The position numbers and the translations under genes are program-made. From Pseudomonas frederiksbergensis (GTDB lineage: Bacteria; Pseudomonadota; Gammaproteobacteria; Pseudomonadales; Pseudomonadaceae), in contig NZ_MOBM01000041.1 of NCBI RefSeq assembly GCF_003732275.1, positions 62,001 through 126,000 of the forward strand: a DNA stretch of 64,000 nt, written 5' to 3'. Under the pieces are notes generated by a model. That model searched no databases and was not told the DNA's origin. It saw nothing but the letters and a program-made list of their open reading frames with translations. Positions 53,474-61,887 of this stretch are shown one piece after another (positions within the stretch are counted from its first letter, which is position 1; each line of letters starts with the position of its first letter).

Positions 53474-54115
53474 TCAAGCGACCCAAGGTGATTTGCGGAT
53501 GATCTCGACGAAGTTCATCGGCTTGAAGCCCGGCTCGCTGTCCATCAGTACATCCGCGTTCACGGTGCCAAAAGTGCTGTCCGGCTTATGTTTGAAGCCG
53601 TTGGCGAACGCACACAGAATGCACTCCTTGAACCCTTCACCCCGTGGATGCGCATGCACCACTGCGTCACGCTGTACGGTGGAAAACGCCGCGTAGTCGA
53701 TGCCCAGCACATCCATCTCGACGCCGGCCGTCACCAGCGCCACGTTGGGACGCAAGTGTTGCGGCACGCCCGGTGTGGTGTGCAGGGCGATCGACAGCCA
53801 TACCTGTTCGATATCGTCGTCAGACAAACCGTAGGGTTTGAGGAACGCTTTCGCCGCGTTGGCACTGTCGACTTCGAAGCGCTCGTCATCGCTGCGGTGA
53901 CCTTCCACCAGACCCAAGTCATGAAACATCGCACCGACGTAAAGCAGCTCCGGGTCGTAGGCCAACTGCTTGCGCTCACCGCTCAAGGCGCCGAACAGAA
54001 ACACCCGGCGTGAGTGGTGGAACAGCAGGTCGGGCTCGACGTCGCGAATGTATTCAGTGGTGGCCCTGGCCAATGCGCTGTCGGGGATTTTGACGCCGGC
54101 GATGATGCTGCTCAT
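53474..54115 (-). CDS. HD-domain protein, cyanamide-hydratase-like
   Basis: A 213-residue metal-dependent hydrolase-fold protein. HD motifs are visible: FHHSRRVFLFGAL (first His), VGAMFHDLGLVEGH (HD pair), and the closing ALVTAGVEMDVLGIDY. The order resembles the HD subfamily of fungal cyanamide hydratase, often found in soil bacteria. Substrate is unknown. It is divergent from a GlxA-type regulator. Confidence 0.8.
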   Translation of the reverse strand: MSSIIAGVKIPDSALARATTEYIRDVEPDLLFHHSRRVFLFGALSGERKQLAYDPELLYVGAMFHDLGLVEGHRSDDERFEVDSANAAKAFLKPYGLSDDDIEQVWLSIALHTTPGVPQHLRPNVALVTAGVEMDVLGIDYAAFSTVQRDAVVHAHPRGEGFKECILCAFANGFKHKPDSTFGTVNADVLMDSEPGFKPMNFVEIIRKSPWVA

Positions 54116-54284
54116 GGTGCTTTCCTCATGGGGAACGCCGTGGCGGCGCTGATGGGGTCAGTCTGTTCGGGCTGCCGAAACCGGACAATCGATGCATGGC
54201 TGCGATCCCGGCCAATGAGCCTGCATATCGCGCCAACCTCGCTTGTTGGGTTTGGATTGGCTAGGGTTGATGGTGACCAGCCAG

Positions 54285-54361
54285 AAAAGATCGCAGCCTT
54301 CGGCAGCTCCTACAGGTGTACGCAAATCCCATGTAGGAGCTGCCGAAGGCTGCGATCTTTT
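54285..54361. repeat. Inverted repeat, family 2
   Basis: AAAAGATCGCAGCCTTCGGC... (54285) pairs with its complement ending at 54361; arms of 30 bases, short loop. Sits just before the GlxA regulator start, in the divergent region. Confidence 0.9.
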
Positions 54362-54384
54362 CAATTTGAAGGTGAACTTGAACC

Positions 54385-55350
54385 ATGCACAAAACCGTCG
54401 CCATCGTCATTTTCCCAGGCGTCCAGTCACTGGACGTCACCGGCCCCATGGATGTGTTTTCCGAAGCCAATCGTTTCCTGGCCCCGCAGGATCACTATCG
54501 GCTGGAGGTGATCGGTGTCGAGCATGGGGTGATGGCGTGCTCCAACGGTTTGTCACTCAATGCCCACCGGCATTTCAGTGAAGCGCTGGAAACTTATGAC
54601 TTGCTGTTGGTGGCGGGCGGGCCGCAGTTGCCGTTCATGAATTTTGGCGCGGTGTTCGATGCCTGGCTGCGCGACGCCTGCGCGCGGGCGCAACGTTTTG
54701 GGTCGATCTGCAATGGCGCCTTCATGCTCGCCCGGGCCGGATTGCTCGACGGGCGAACAGTCACCACCCATTGGGGCGATGCCGCGGCGCTGGCGCAGCT
54801 GTGCCCGTCGACTCAGGTCGAAGCTGATCGCTTGTATGTGCAGGACGGCGAGCTTTACACCTCGGCCGGGGTTACGGCGGGGATTGATTTGTCGCTGTAT
54901 CTGCTGGCCCGGGATCACGGGCCGGACGTGGCACTCAGCGTGGCCAAGCGGCTGGTGGTGTTCACTCAGCGCTCGGGCGGGCAATCGCAGTTCAGTCCGT
55001 TCCTCACGCCCCATGCCGAACCGACTTCGGCGGTGGCGCTGGTCCAGCTCTACGTGTTGGCCAACCTCAATGGCGACTTGACCATTGCTGATCTGGCCAA
55101 CGCCGCCAACATGAGCTCGCGCAACTTTTCCCGGGTGTTTGCCAAGGAGGCGAAAATCACCCCGGCTGAATTCGTCGAGCGGGCGAGGGTGGATGCGGCG
55201 CGGGTGATGCTCGAAAGCACCCAAGCGCCGCTGAAAACCGTGGCGTATCAGTGTGGGTTTCGCGATGCCCAGCACATGCGCAGTGTGTTCAACCGCAGGC
55301 TGGGGGTGACACCGCAGCAGTTCAGGTTGAATTTTGCGGTGATGGTTTAG
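54385..55350 (+). CDS. GlxA-family transcriptional regulator (DJ-1/PfpI plus AraC)
   Basis: A 321-residue activator-type protein. N-terminal DJ-1/PfpI-like domain (about 1-190; VAIVIFPGVQSLDVTGPMDVF, GSICNGAFMLARAGLLDGR with the nucleophile-elbow cysteine, TVTTHW) senses a ligand; C-terminal AraC HTH pair (TIADLANAANMSSRNFSRVFAKEAKITPAEFVERARVDAARVMLE, CGFRDAQHMRSVFNRRLGVTPQQFR). Likely controls the divergent HD gene; ligand unknown. Confidence 0.92.
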   Translation: MHKTVAIVIFPGVQSLDVTGPMDVFSEANRFLAPQDHYRLEVIGVEHGVMACSNGLSLNAHRHFSEALETYDLLLVAGGPQLPFMNFGAVFDAWLRDACARAQRFGSICNGAFMLARAGLLDGRTVTTHWGDAAALAQLCPSTQVEADRLYVQDGELYTSAGVTAGIDLSLYLLARDHGPDVALSVAKRLVVFTQRSGGQSQFSPFLTPHAEPTSAVALVQLYVLANLNGDLTIADLANAANMSSRNFSRVFAKEAKITPAEFVERARVDAARVMLESTQAPLKTVAYQCGFRDAQHMRSVFNRRLGVTPQQFRLNFAVMV

Positions 55351-55372
55351 CGGCAATTTGTGTTGCTTGTGA

Positions 55373-55478
55373 GGGCCTCATCGCGAGCAGGCTCGCTCCC
55401 ACAAGGGATCTCCAGCGAACACAAATTTTGTGTATGCCACAGAATCCTGTGGGAGCGAGCCTGCTCGCGATGAGGCCC
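55373..55478. repeat. REPIN-type inverted repeat, family 1 (GAGCCTGCTCGCGAT subtype)
   Basis: Arms of about 31 bases (GGGCCTCATCGCGAGCAGGC... and complement ending at 55478) around a 40-base centre, between convergent genes. Confidence 0.9.
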
Positions 55479-55496
55479 GCCGGGCCAACAAAAAAT

Positions 55497-57908
55497 CTAC
55501 TGCGCAGCCCGCGCTGGCAACAGCTTCAAAGTACTACGGGTATTGGCCGTCACTTCTTCATCATTGAAATGCGCCTGGTAATAAACCCCTTCGATATACG
55601 CCTCGGCCTGATCGGCATAGTGGTTGTCGAACGGCACGCCGCTCTGGCCGACCGGGTTGATGGTCAGGCTGTGGGCGGGGTCGGCGAAGTCGATCAGCCG
55701 CCGCGTCGACGGGCCGTAAGTCACAGGCCACGGCGCCGGGCCGATCTTGGCCGAGAGGTTGTTCGGCACTTCGTGGGTGCCGGGCGCCGCGAATGGCCCG
55801 ACGTTGAAGATGCGGTCCAGCGGTTTCTGCATCCCTAGCGGATGGCCGTGAGTCAGGGTGTGCGCCTTGCCCCACTGCCATTGTGTGGAATCGGCGGCCA
55901 GGGTTGTCTTGAGGTGAGCCATGCTCGCTTGCCAGGCAACCTTGACCGTATCGGCGCGGGTTTCCTTGCCGGGGGTGTTGCGGTTGTCCCACCACGGTGA
56001 GTCGGCGGAGGCAGCCAGACGCGGCAGTGCGGCATCGATCACCCGAGTCGGGAGCAGCGTTTCGAAGAAGTCATTGCCCAGTTCATCGCGCATCGCCGCG
56101 TCGGCAAGGTTGAACAAGAACTGGTTGAACAGCGTGGCGCTGATGGAGTCCAGCGGGTAATCGCCGCTCCACTGCGCCAGTTGCTCCACCCGTTTGAGCT
56201 CGGCGGGATCGCTCACCACTTCACGCAGTACCGGCAGCAACGGCGCCAGCAAACGCGGACCGTAGTCGGTGGTGGTGCCCAGTTGCAGCTTCTGGTTGGA
56301 GTCGTTGTCCCACTTCACGTTCTTGTCGCTGAGTTGACGATTGAGCTGCTGACCGCGATCGGCGAGGTTGTAGTAACCGGGAATTTCCATGCCGGTCGGC
56401 GACACCGGTTGGAAGTTGGCCGAGACGATATAGCCCCGCGCCGGGTTCTCTTCCTGTGGGTTGGCGCTGAACGGGTAAAACCCTTCCTTGTCTGCCTGAG
56501 GGGTGCTGCCGTCGAGGATGAAACCGGGCTTCACCCCGGCCGGGCGCTTGGGCAGCAGCGCCGAGGCCCACCAACCGATGTCGCCCTTGGCGTTGGCGTA
56601 GACGATGTTCAACCCCGGAGCCTGAACCTTGGCCGACGCGGCGCGAGCCTTGGCCAGGGTGTCGGCGCGGTTGAGCTGGTAGAAGCCGTCGAGGATCGGA
56701 TTCGGCGTCTCGAGGAAGGCCCACCACATGGCGACTGGTGTCTTGCCGGCGGCAGTGCCGAGCGCATCGTTGATGATCGGGCCGTGGGGCGACTGGCGCA
56801 GGTTCAGCGTGACCGGTGACTGGCCTTTGACCGCGATCTGTTGTTCGGTGTTGACCATCTCGACCCACTGGCCGCGATACCAGACCTGATTCGGGTTGTC
56901 CGGGTTGACCTTCTCGGCGATCAAGTCCAGATCGTCGTTCTGGAACATGGTCAGGCTCCAGCCGAAGTCCAGGTTGTGGCCGAGAAACGCAAACGGCACC
57001 AGCGCCTGATGGTAGCCATAAAGTTCGAAGCCCGGCGCCGACAGGTGCGCTTCGTACCACACCGACGGCACCGAGAAGCGAATGTGCGGGTCACCGGCCA
57101 GCAGCGGCTTGCCGCTTTTGCTGCGGTTGCCGGAAATCACCCAGGCATTGCTGCCTTCGAATTGTGGCAGGCCATTGTCGGCCAGCGCCTGCTCACTCAA
57201 ACGGGCGAGGGCGTTCAGACCCTTCCAGTCATTGGTGGTGAGGGCCGGCGCAGGGTTGGCGCGCCCTTTGGCCAGCACGCCCTTGGGCTGCCAGTCGAGA
57301 TCGAAGATGTTCAGGTACTCGGCGCCCAGTTGGTCGCGCACGTAAGTCAGCAACGGTTCGGTGCGAAACGCCGCGGCAAAGCTGTAGGCCATGTAGCCGG
57401 CGATGCTGATGCTGTCTTCGGCGGTGAAAGGGCGCTTGGGGATCCCCAGCACATCGAACTCGACCGGCGCAGCGTGGCTGTCCTGATATTGATTGATGCC
57501 GTCCAGATAGGCTTGCAGAGCCTTCCACGCCGGCGACTGACGATCCAGCGCGGCCACGTAGCTTTCAGCCCGTTCGCGGATGCGCAGGCTGCGAAACAGT
57601 TTGTCGGTGTCGATCAGTTTCGGGCCGAGGACTTCGGCCAATTCGCCACGGGCCAGGCGCCGCATGGCTTCCATCTGGAACAGTCGGTCCTGGGCATGTA
57701 CATAGCCGAGGGCGCGGTAGAGGTCGGTTTCGTTTTCGGCACGGATATGCGGCACGCCGCGCACGTCGTAGCGCACGGTCACCGAACCTTGCAGGTGCTG
57801 CAACTCCACCTGGCCCTGGCGCGTCGGTTGCTTGCTGTACACATACCAGCCGCCCCCGGCGACGAGTACGACGATCAGCAAGGCAAGTACGGTCAGGACG
57901 CGTTTCAT
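55497..57908 (-). CDS. Penicillin/AHL acylase family protein (HacB-like)
   Basis: An 803-residue Ntn-hydrolase precursor. N-terminal membrane/signal segment (VLTVLALLIVVLVAGGGWYVYS), alpha subunit with VPHIRAENETDLYRALGYVHAQDRLFQMEAMRRLARGELAE, then the autocleavage site before Ser of GSNAWV (about residue 253), which becomes the catalytic N-terminal Ser, and GDPHIRFSVPSVWYE. In P. aeruginosa the gene after spuH is hacB (AHL acylase); position and length agree here. Substrate, AHL or other amide, is not proven. Confidence 0.9.
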   Translation of the reverse strand: MKRVLTVLALLIVVLVAGGGWYVYSKQPTRQGQVELQHLQGSVTVRYDVRGVPHIRAENETDLYRALGYVHAQDRLFQMEAMRRLARGELAEVLGPKLIDTDKLFRSLRIRERAESYVAALDRQSPAWKALQAYLDGINQYQDSHAAPVEFDVLGIPKRPFTAEDSISIAGYMAYSFAAAFRTEPLLTYVRDQLGAEYLNIFDLDWQPKGVLAKGRANPAPALTTNDWKGLNALARLSEQALADNGLPQFEGSNAWVISGNRSKSGKPLLAGDPHIRFSVPSVWYEAHLSAPGFELYGYHQALVPFAFLGHNLDFGWSLTMFQNDDLDLIAEKVNPDNPNQVWYRGQWVEMVNTEQQIAVKGQSPVTLNLRQSPHGPIINDALGTAAGKTPVAMWWAFLETPNPILDGFYQLNRADTLAKARAASAKVQAPGLNIVYANAKGDIGWWASALLPKRPAGVKPGFILDGSTPQADKEGFYPFSANPQEENPARGYIVSANFQPVSPTGMEIPGYYNLADRGQQLNRQLSDKNVKWDNDSNQKLQLGTTTDYGPRLLAPLLPVLREVVSDPAELKRVEQLAQWSGDYPLDSISATLFNQFLFNLADAAMRDELGNDFFETLLPTRVIDAALPRLAASADSPWWDNRNTPGKETRADTVKVAWQASMAHLKTTLAADSTQWQWGKAHTLTHGHPLGMQKPLDRIFNVGPFAAPGTHEVPNNLSAKIGPAPWPVTYGPSTRRLIDFADPAHSLTINPVGQSGVPFDNHYADQAEAYIEGVYYQAHFNDEEVTANTRSTLKLLPARAAQ

Positions 57909-58011
57909 GGTGACTCCTTGTTCTGTCGGGATTGCTGCCTGTGTAGGCTGCAAACGTGTAGCACAGACCTCCTGTGCCGGGCATCGCGGTCCTGGAAAAG
58001 TCGGGAATGCC

Positions 58012-58590
58012 TTATTTGATCTCCGCAGGCCACGGGCAGTAGCAACCCACCGCCAGCGTATGGGTGGCGTTCACCGCCCGACCTTCATTCAGTGCTTGCA
58101 GAATGGGCTCGATAAAACTGTTGCTCGAATTGCAGGTCAGGCCTTCGCTGTACGGACCGAAATACGCCAGCCTGCCACTGCGGTCCCAGATCGCTACCGC
58201 CGGGCTGGCAGGGATCTGTTCGGAACCTGGCAGGACAGTAATGGTTTTAAGGCGGCTCAAGGTGCCGGGCAACTGACCGTGGCTGCCGGATTTTTGTACC
58301 GCGTAGAACTCGACGCCCTGCGGTACATACTGCTCAACCAGTTCGGTCAGGTGTTGTTGGTTGCCGACATTGCACGGGCAGGCCGGGTCCCAGAAGTGCA
58401 CCAGGCGAATGGCGCCGGGGCCGGCAAGTTCGTCCGGCAGGCGCAATGGGTCGCCGGAGAACACCGCAGTGTGCGAACTGAAGGCGCGCAAGTAACGCCC
58501 TTGAAACCAGTCATAGGCGGCCCACAGCAAGCCGGCACACACAAGGGCGAGCAGGCTGGCAAGCAGTGTGGTGCGGTAGGCCGGGCGCAT
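58012..58590 (-). CDS. DUF6436 thioredoxin-like membrane protein
   Basis: A 192-residue protein: N-terminal membrane anchor (TTLLASLLALVCAGLLWAAYDW) and a periplasmic thioredoxin-like region LVHFWDPACPCNVGNQQHLTELVEQYVPQGVEFYAVQKSG, with a CPC pair in place of the CxxC. Conserved SPAVAIWDRSGRLAYFGPYSEG and a C-terminal CYC. Start at 58590 places the anchor correctly. Probably redox-related; partner unknown. Confidence 0.78.
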   Translation of the reverse strand: MRPAYRTTLLASLLALVCAGLLWAAYDWFQGRYLRAFSSHTAVFSGDPLRLPDELAGPGAIRLVHFWDPACPCNVGNQQHLTELVEQYVPQGVEFYAVQKSGSHGQLPGTLSRLKTITVLPGSEQIPASPAVAIWDRSGRLAYFGPYSEGLTCNSSNSFIEPILQALNEGRAVNATHTLAVGCYCPWPAEIK

Positions 58591-58687
58591 GGGTTTCAAT
58601 CCTCGAAGGTCGGCTAGCTTGCCATGCTTGCTGCGACAGATGAATATCGCAGGCCCATAAAGTCCGTTTCGCGTTCTGGAATAGCCC

Positions 58688-59635
58688 ATGTCTGTCACTT
58701 TCGACCCCGATCATTTGCGTGCCAGCCTGCGGCCATTGGCCGAGTGGCTGCCGCTGTCGACGGAAGCCATGGCCTATCAGCATTTTTATGGGCTGGATTT
58801 TCCCCGGCGAACCTTGCGCAGTGGCCTGGGGCGTTTCGAGATCGATGGCTATGAAGTGGTCAGCCAGCTCTGGTGGCCCGAGCGGGCGAAGGCGACGCTG
58901 TTCCTGTTTCACGGTTTCTACGATCACACCGGGCTCTATCGGCATGTGATCGAGTGGGCGCTGGACCAGGGGTTTGCGGTGATCGCCTGTGACCTGCCGG
59001 GGCATGGCCTGTCCAGTGGCGAACGGGCGAGCATCAAGGACTTCGCCGAGTATCAGAGCACCCTGCAAGGGCTGTTGGCCGAGGCGCAATCGCTGGGCCT
59101 TCCGCAGCCCTGGCACTTATGCGGGCAAAGCACCGGCGGGGCGATCGTGATCGATCATGTGCTCAATCAGGGCGCGAACAGTCCCGCTCAAGGGCAGGTG
59201 ATTCTGCTGTCGCCACTGGTGCGGCCGAGAGCCTGGGGCTGGTCGCAGCTCAGTTATTACTTGCTCAAGCCGTTCGTCAAAGGCATCGCCCGGCGTTTCA
59301 GCGAGAACTCCAACGACCCTGACTTCCTGGCGTTCCTGCAAGCCGATCCGCTGCAGCCGCTGCGTTTGCCAACGGCCTGGGTCGGTGCGCTGGGGCGGTG
59401 GATCAAGCGCATCGAAGCGGCACCGCGCAGCCCACGGCGGCCGCTGATCGTGCAGGGGCAGGCGGACATGACCGTGGATTGGAAGCACAACCTTGACGTA
59501 TTGCGGGGTAAGTTCGATCGGCCTCAGGTGCTGATGCTGCCTGAGGCACGGCATCATCTGGCGAATGAGACGCCGGGGTTGCGGCAGGAGTATTTCGGGT
59601 TTTTGAGCAAGCGGATGAAGGGGCGGAATCTTTAG
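58688..59635 (+). CDS. Alpha/beta hydrolase (monoacylglycerol-lipase-like)
   Basis: A 315-residue serine hydrolase. FHGFYDHTGLY oxyanion region, nucleophile Ser in CGQSTGGAIV, acid in VQGQADMTVDW and catalytic His in PEARHHLANE. The overall pattern fits the Hydrolase_4 (lysophospholipase/monoglyceride lipase) group. Substrate is not determinable. Confidence 0.9.
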   Translation: MSVTFDPDHLRASLRPLAEWLPLSTEAMAYQHFYGLDFPRRTLRSGLGRFEIDGYEVVSQLWWPERAKATLFLFHGFYDHTGLYRHVIEWALDQGFAVIACDLPGHGLSSGERASIKDFAEYQSTLQGLLAEAQSLGLPQPWHLCGQSTGGAIVIDHVLNQGANSPAQGQVILLSPLVRPRAWGWSQLSYYLLKPFVKGIARRFSENSNDPDFLAFLQADPLQPLRLPTAWVGALGRWIKRIEAAPRSPRRPLIVQGQADMTVDWKHNLDVLRGKFDRPQVLMLPEARHHLANETPGLRQEYFGFLSKRMKGRNL

Positions 59636-59650
59636 CGGCCATTGCGACCC

Positions 59651-59733
59651 CATCGCGAGCAGGCTCGCTCCCACATTAGACCGTGTCTGTCTGGGTAACC
59701 CGGTCAACTGTGGGAGCGAGCCTGCTCGCGATA
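59651..59733. repeat. REPIN-type inverted repeat, family 1 (GAGCCTGCTCGCGAT subtype)
   Basis: Units at 59651-59675 and 59709-59733, CATCGCGAGCAGGCTCGCTC... and complement, between convergent genes. Confidence 0.9.
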
Positions 59734-59755
59734 GCGATCTACCAGTCGCTGCAGA

Positions 59756-60508
59756 TTATTGGGTAAGGCTCGACGTACTCTGCCCCACCGCCAACCCCGC
59801 CCGAATCGCCGCCAATGCCGCTTGGTAGTAAGCCTTGCCTTCAATGGACTCGGCAAAAGTCGCGAACTCTTCCAGTTCGTCATCCGACAGGTCGCGATAG
59901 ACATACAGCAGCGTGTTGTTCAGGTCGGCGCCGATCTGCTCCATCAGGCGCTGGCGCTGGCCGTTCAACATGTCTTGAGCCTGGCCGCCGCCGAGCAGGC
60001 CGGGGATCATCGAGCTCAGGCTGTCGGCCGCCACACCCGCGATCGCCAGGCTGACTTCAGCGCCAGCCTCGCGAGCGGGCAGGGCCTGGGCGAGGTGGCC
60101 GATGATGAGTTGACGGGTATCGCTGGCCTGAATTTTCGGCAAGCCCTTGGCGTTTTTCGCCAATTGGTCGCGACGGGTCGCCAGCAGTTCGGCGGCAACG
60201 ATTTTCTTGCCCAGGGGCGATTGAAAGAAGGTCAGCGCAGGTTTCGGATCTATGAGCTTCTTGCGCAGCTGTGCTTCGGCACGCTGATCCATGGCTTTGG
60301 GAGCAAAGCGCTGATTGCTGTTGTTGACCAGGGCCTGAAACACCGCCGGCGGCAGGCTGTTTTGGTAACGCTGTTGAGCAGTGGAGAGAGCATCGTTGAA
60401 ATGCGCGCGTTGTTCTGGCCAACCGGCGACCTTGTACAACTGGTCGTGGCCGTCCGCCCAAGCGGGCAAAATGCAGAACATCAGCAGTGAAAAAAGCAAA
60501 CGGCGCAT
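59756..60508 (-). CDS. DUF2059 secreted protein
   Basis: A 250-residue protein with a signal peptide (RRLLFSLLMFCILPAWA). Mature part is helical; C-terminal half matches the DUF2059 pattern YVYRDLSDDELEEFATFAESIEGKAYYQA. Start ATG at 60508 after ACAGGAG. Function unknown. Confidence 0.85.
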   Translation of the reverse strand: MRRLLFSLLMFCILPAWADGHDQLYKVAGWPEQRAHFNDALSTAQQRYQNSLPPAVFQALVNNSNQRFAPKAMDQRAEAQLRKKLIDPKPALTFFQSPLGKKIVAAELLATRRDQLAKNAKGLPKIQASDTRQLIIGHLAQALPAREAGAEVSLAIAGVAADSLSSMIPGLLGGGQAQDMLNGQRQRLMEQIGADLNNTLLYVYRDLSDDELEEFATFAESIEGKAYYQAALAAIRAGLAVGQSTSSLTQ

Positions 60509-60641
60509 AGGGACTCCTGTCAGCAGTCGACTATTCTCCGTGTGGCATTCGTACTTGTCGAGAATTCGTATCAGGTTGAGTGCCTTATCCGACCAATCCT
60601 CCGCTGCGTGGCTCTGTCGGATTTGCGGGCACAGGAATACT

Positions 60642-61274
60642 ATGCGTGCCATGCAAATATCCTCTGATCATCCACTGCTGTTACGTATCGTCGACGACCT
60701 GGCTGCACGCGGCTGGTCGCAGCAGAATATTTTCCTGCCTCTGGATCTGACCCAGGCCCTGGCGGCCGAGTGCCGCAAACGTGCCGTGGAGGGCGAGCTC
60801 GCCCCTGCCGCCGTGGGGCGCGGACCGTTTTCGGAGATCCGCGAGGGCATTCGTGGCGACCATATCCAGTGGATCGAGCCCGGTCAGGCCGAGGCTTGCG
60901 ACCGCTATCTGGGGTTGATGGACAGCCTGCGTGAGGCGTTGAATCGTGGTTTGTTTCTGGGCCTGGAGGATTTCGAAAGCCATTTTGCCCTGTACCCGCC
61001 CGGCGCTTTCTACCTCAAGCATGTCGACCGTTTCCGCGACGACGACCGGCGCATGGTCTCGGCGGTGATCTACCTCAATGACGGCTGGCTGCCCGCGCAT
61101 GGCGGTCAATTGCGCATGTACCTGGACAAGGGGGTCGAACACGATGTGGTGCCCACCGGCGGATGCCTGGTGGTGTTCCTGTCGGGCGAAGTCCCCCACG
61201 AAGTCCTCCCCGCGACCCGGGATCGCCTGTCGTTGACGGGCTGGTTCCGGCGTCGTGGCAACGAGCCGTTCTGA
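60642..61274 (+). CDS. 2-oxoglutarate/Fe(II)-dependent oxygenase (prolyl 4-hydroxylase fold)
   Basis: A 210-residue oxygenase. Iron ligands H-x-D in YLKHVDRFRDDDRRMV and the distal His in GEVPHEVLPATRDRLSLTGWF, whose Arg binds 2-oxoglutarate. The ATG at 60642 has AGGA 5 bases ahead; the ATG at 60651 is an alternative. Followed 2 bases later by a DUF523 gene. Substrate unknown. Confidence 0.9.
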   Translation: MRAMQISSDHPLLLRIVDDLAARGWSQQNIFLPLDLTQALAAECRKRAVEGELAPAAVGRGPFSEIREGIRGDHIQWIEPGQAEACDRYLGLMDSLREALNRGLFLGLEDFESHFALYPPGAFYLKHVDRFRDDDRRMVSAVIYLNDGWLPAHGGQLRMYLDKGVEHDVVPTGGCLVVFLSGEVPHEVLPATRDRLSLTGWFRRRGNEPF

Positions 61275-61276
61275 TC

Positions 61277-61762
61277 ATGCAAAAAATTCTGGTAAGCCGC
61301 TGTTTGCTCGGTCATCGCGTCCGTTACGACGGCGGCGCCAGTGGGCCATTCAATCTGTTGGAACAATGGATTGCCGAAGGCCGGGTGGTGCCGTTGTGCC
61401 CGGAAGTCGCCGGAGGTTTGCCGACGCCAAGGGCCGCGGCGGAGATTCCGGGCGGGCAGGGCGGTGAAGTGCTTGATGGCCGTGCATCGGTCATCACCAC
61501 CGAGGGCGAGGACGTCAGTGCCGAGTTTCTTTCGGGGGCTTATCAGGCGCTGGAACTGGTGCAGCAGCACGGCATCCGCATTGCCGTGCTCAAGGCCAAT
61601 AGCCCGTCTTGCGGGAATCTGTTGACCTATGACGGGACGTTCAGTGGCGTGAAGATCAGTGGCGAGGGTGTCACCGCGGCATTGCTCAGGCGCAATGGCG
61701 TTCAGGTTTTCAGCGAACTGGAGTTGGCCGAAGCGGCGACAGTTCTGGCAACCCTGAACTAA
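61277..61762 (+). CDS. DUF523 protein
   Basis: A 161-residue protein of the DUF523 group: SRCLLGHRVRYDGGAS, VVPLCPEVAGGLPTPRAAAEI, LKANSPSCGN. Three conserved cysteines suggest metal or cluster binding. It begins 2 bases after the oxygenase stop, so they are cotranscribed. Function unknown. Confidence 0.9.
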   Translation: MQKILVSRCLLGHRVRYDGGASGPFNLLEQWIAEGRVVPLCPEVAGGLPTPRAAAEIPGGQGGEVLDGRASVITTEGEDVSAEFLSGAYQALELVQQHGIRIAVLKANSPSCGNLLTYDGTFSGVKISGEGVTAALLRRNGVQVFSELELAEAATVLATLN

Positions 61763-61780
61763 CGACCTGCCCAAAACCCA

Positions 61781-61871
61781 TGTGGGAGCGGGCTTGCTCG
61801 CGAATGAGGGAGTGTCAGTCGACATCAATGTTGCCTGACACACCGCATTCGCGAGCAAGCCCGCTCCCACA
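61781..61871. repeat. REPIN-type inverted repeat, family 1 (GGGCTTGCTCGCGAA subtype)
   Basis: TGTGGGAGCGGGCTTGCTCG... at 61781 and complement ending 61871, between convergent genes. Confidence 0.9.
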
Positions 61872-61887
61872 TTAAATCTTCAGTGCC

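Noticed and set aside
9821..61871. Repeated elements as a possible CRISPR or sRNA family
   Set aside because: The units are inverted pairs dispersed over 52 kb, not direct repeats with spacers, and match the REP/REPIN pattern of fluorescent pseudomonads.
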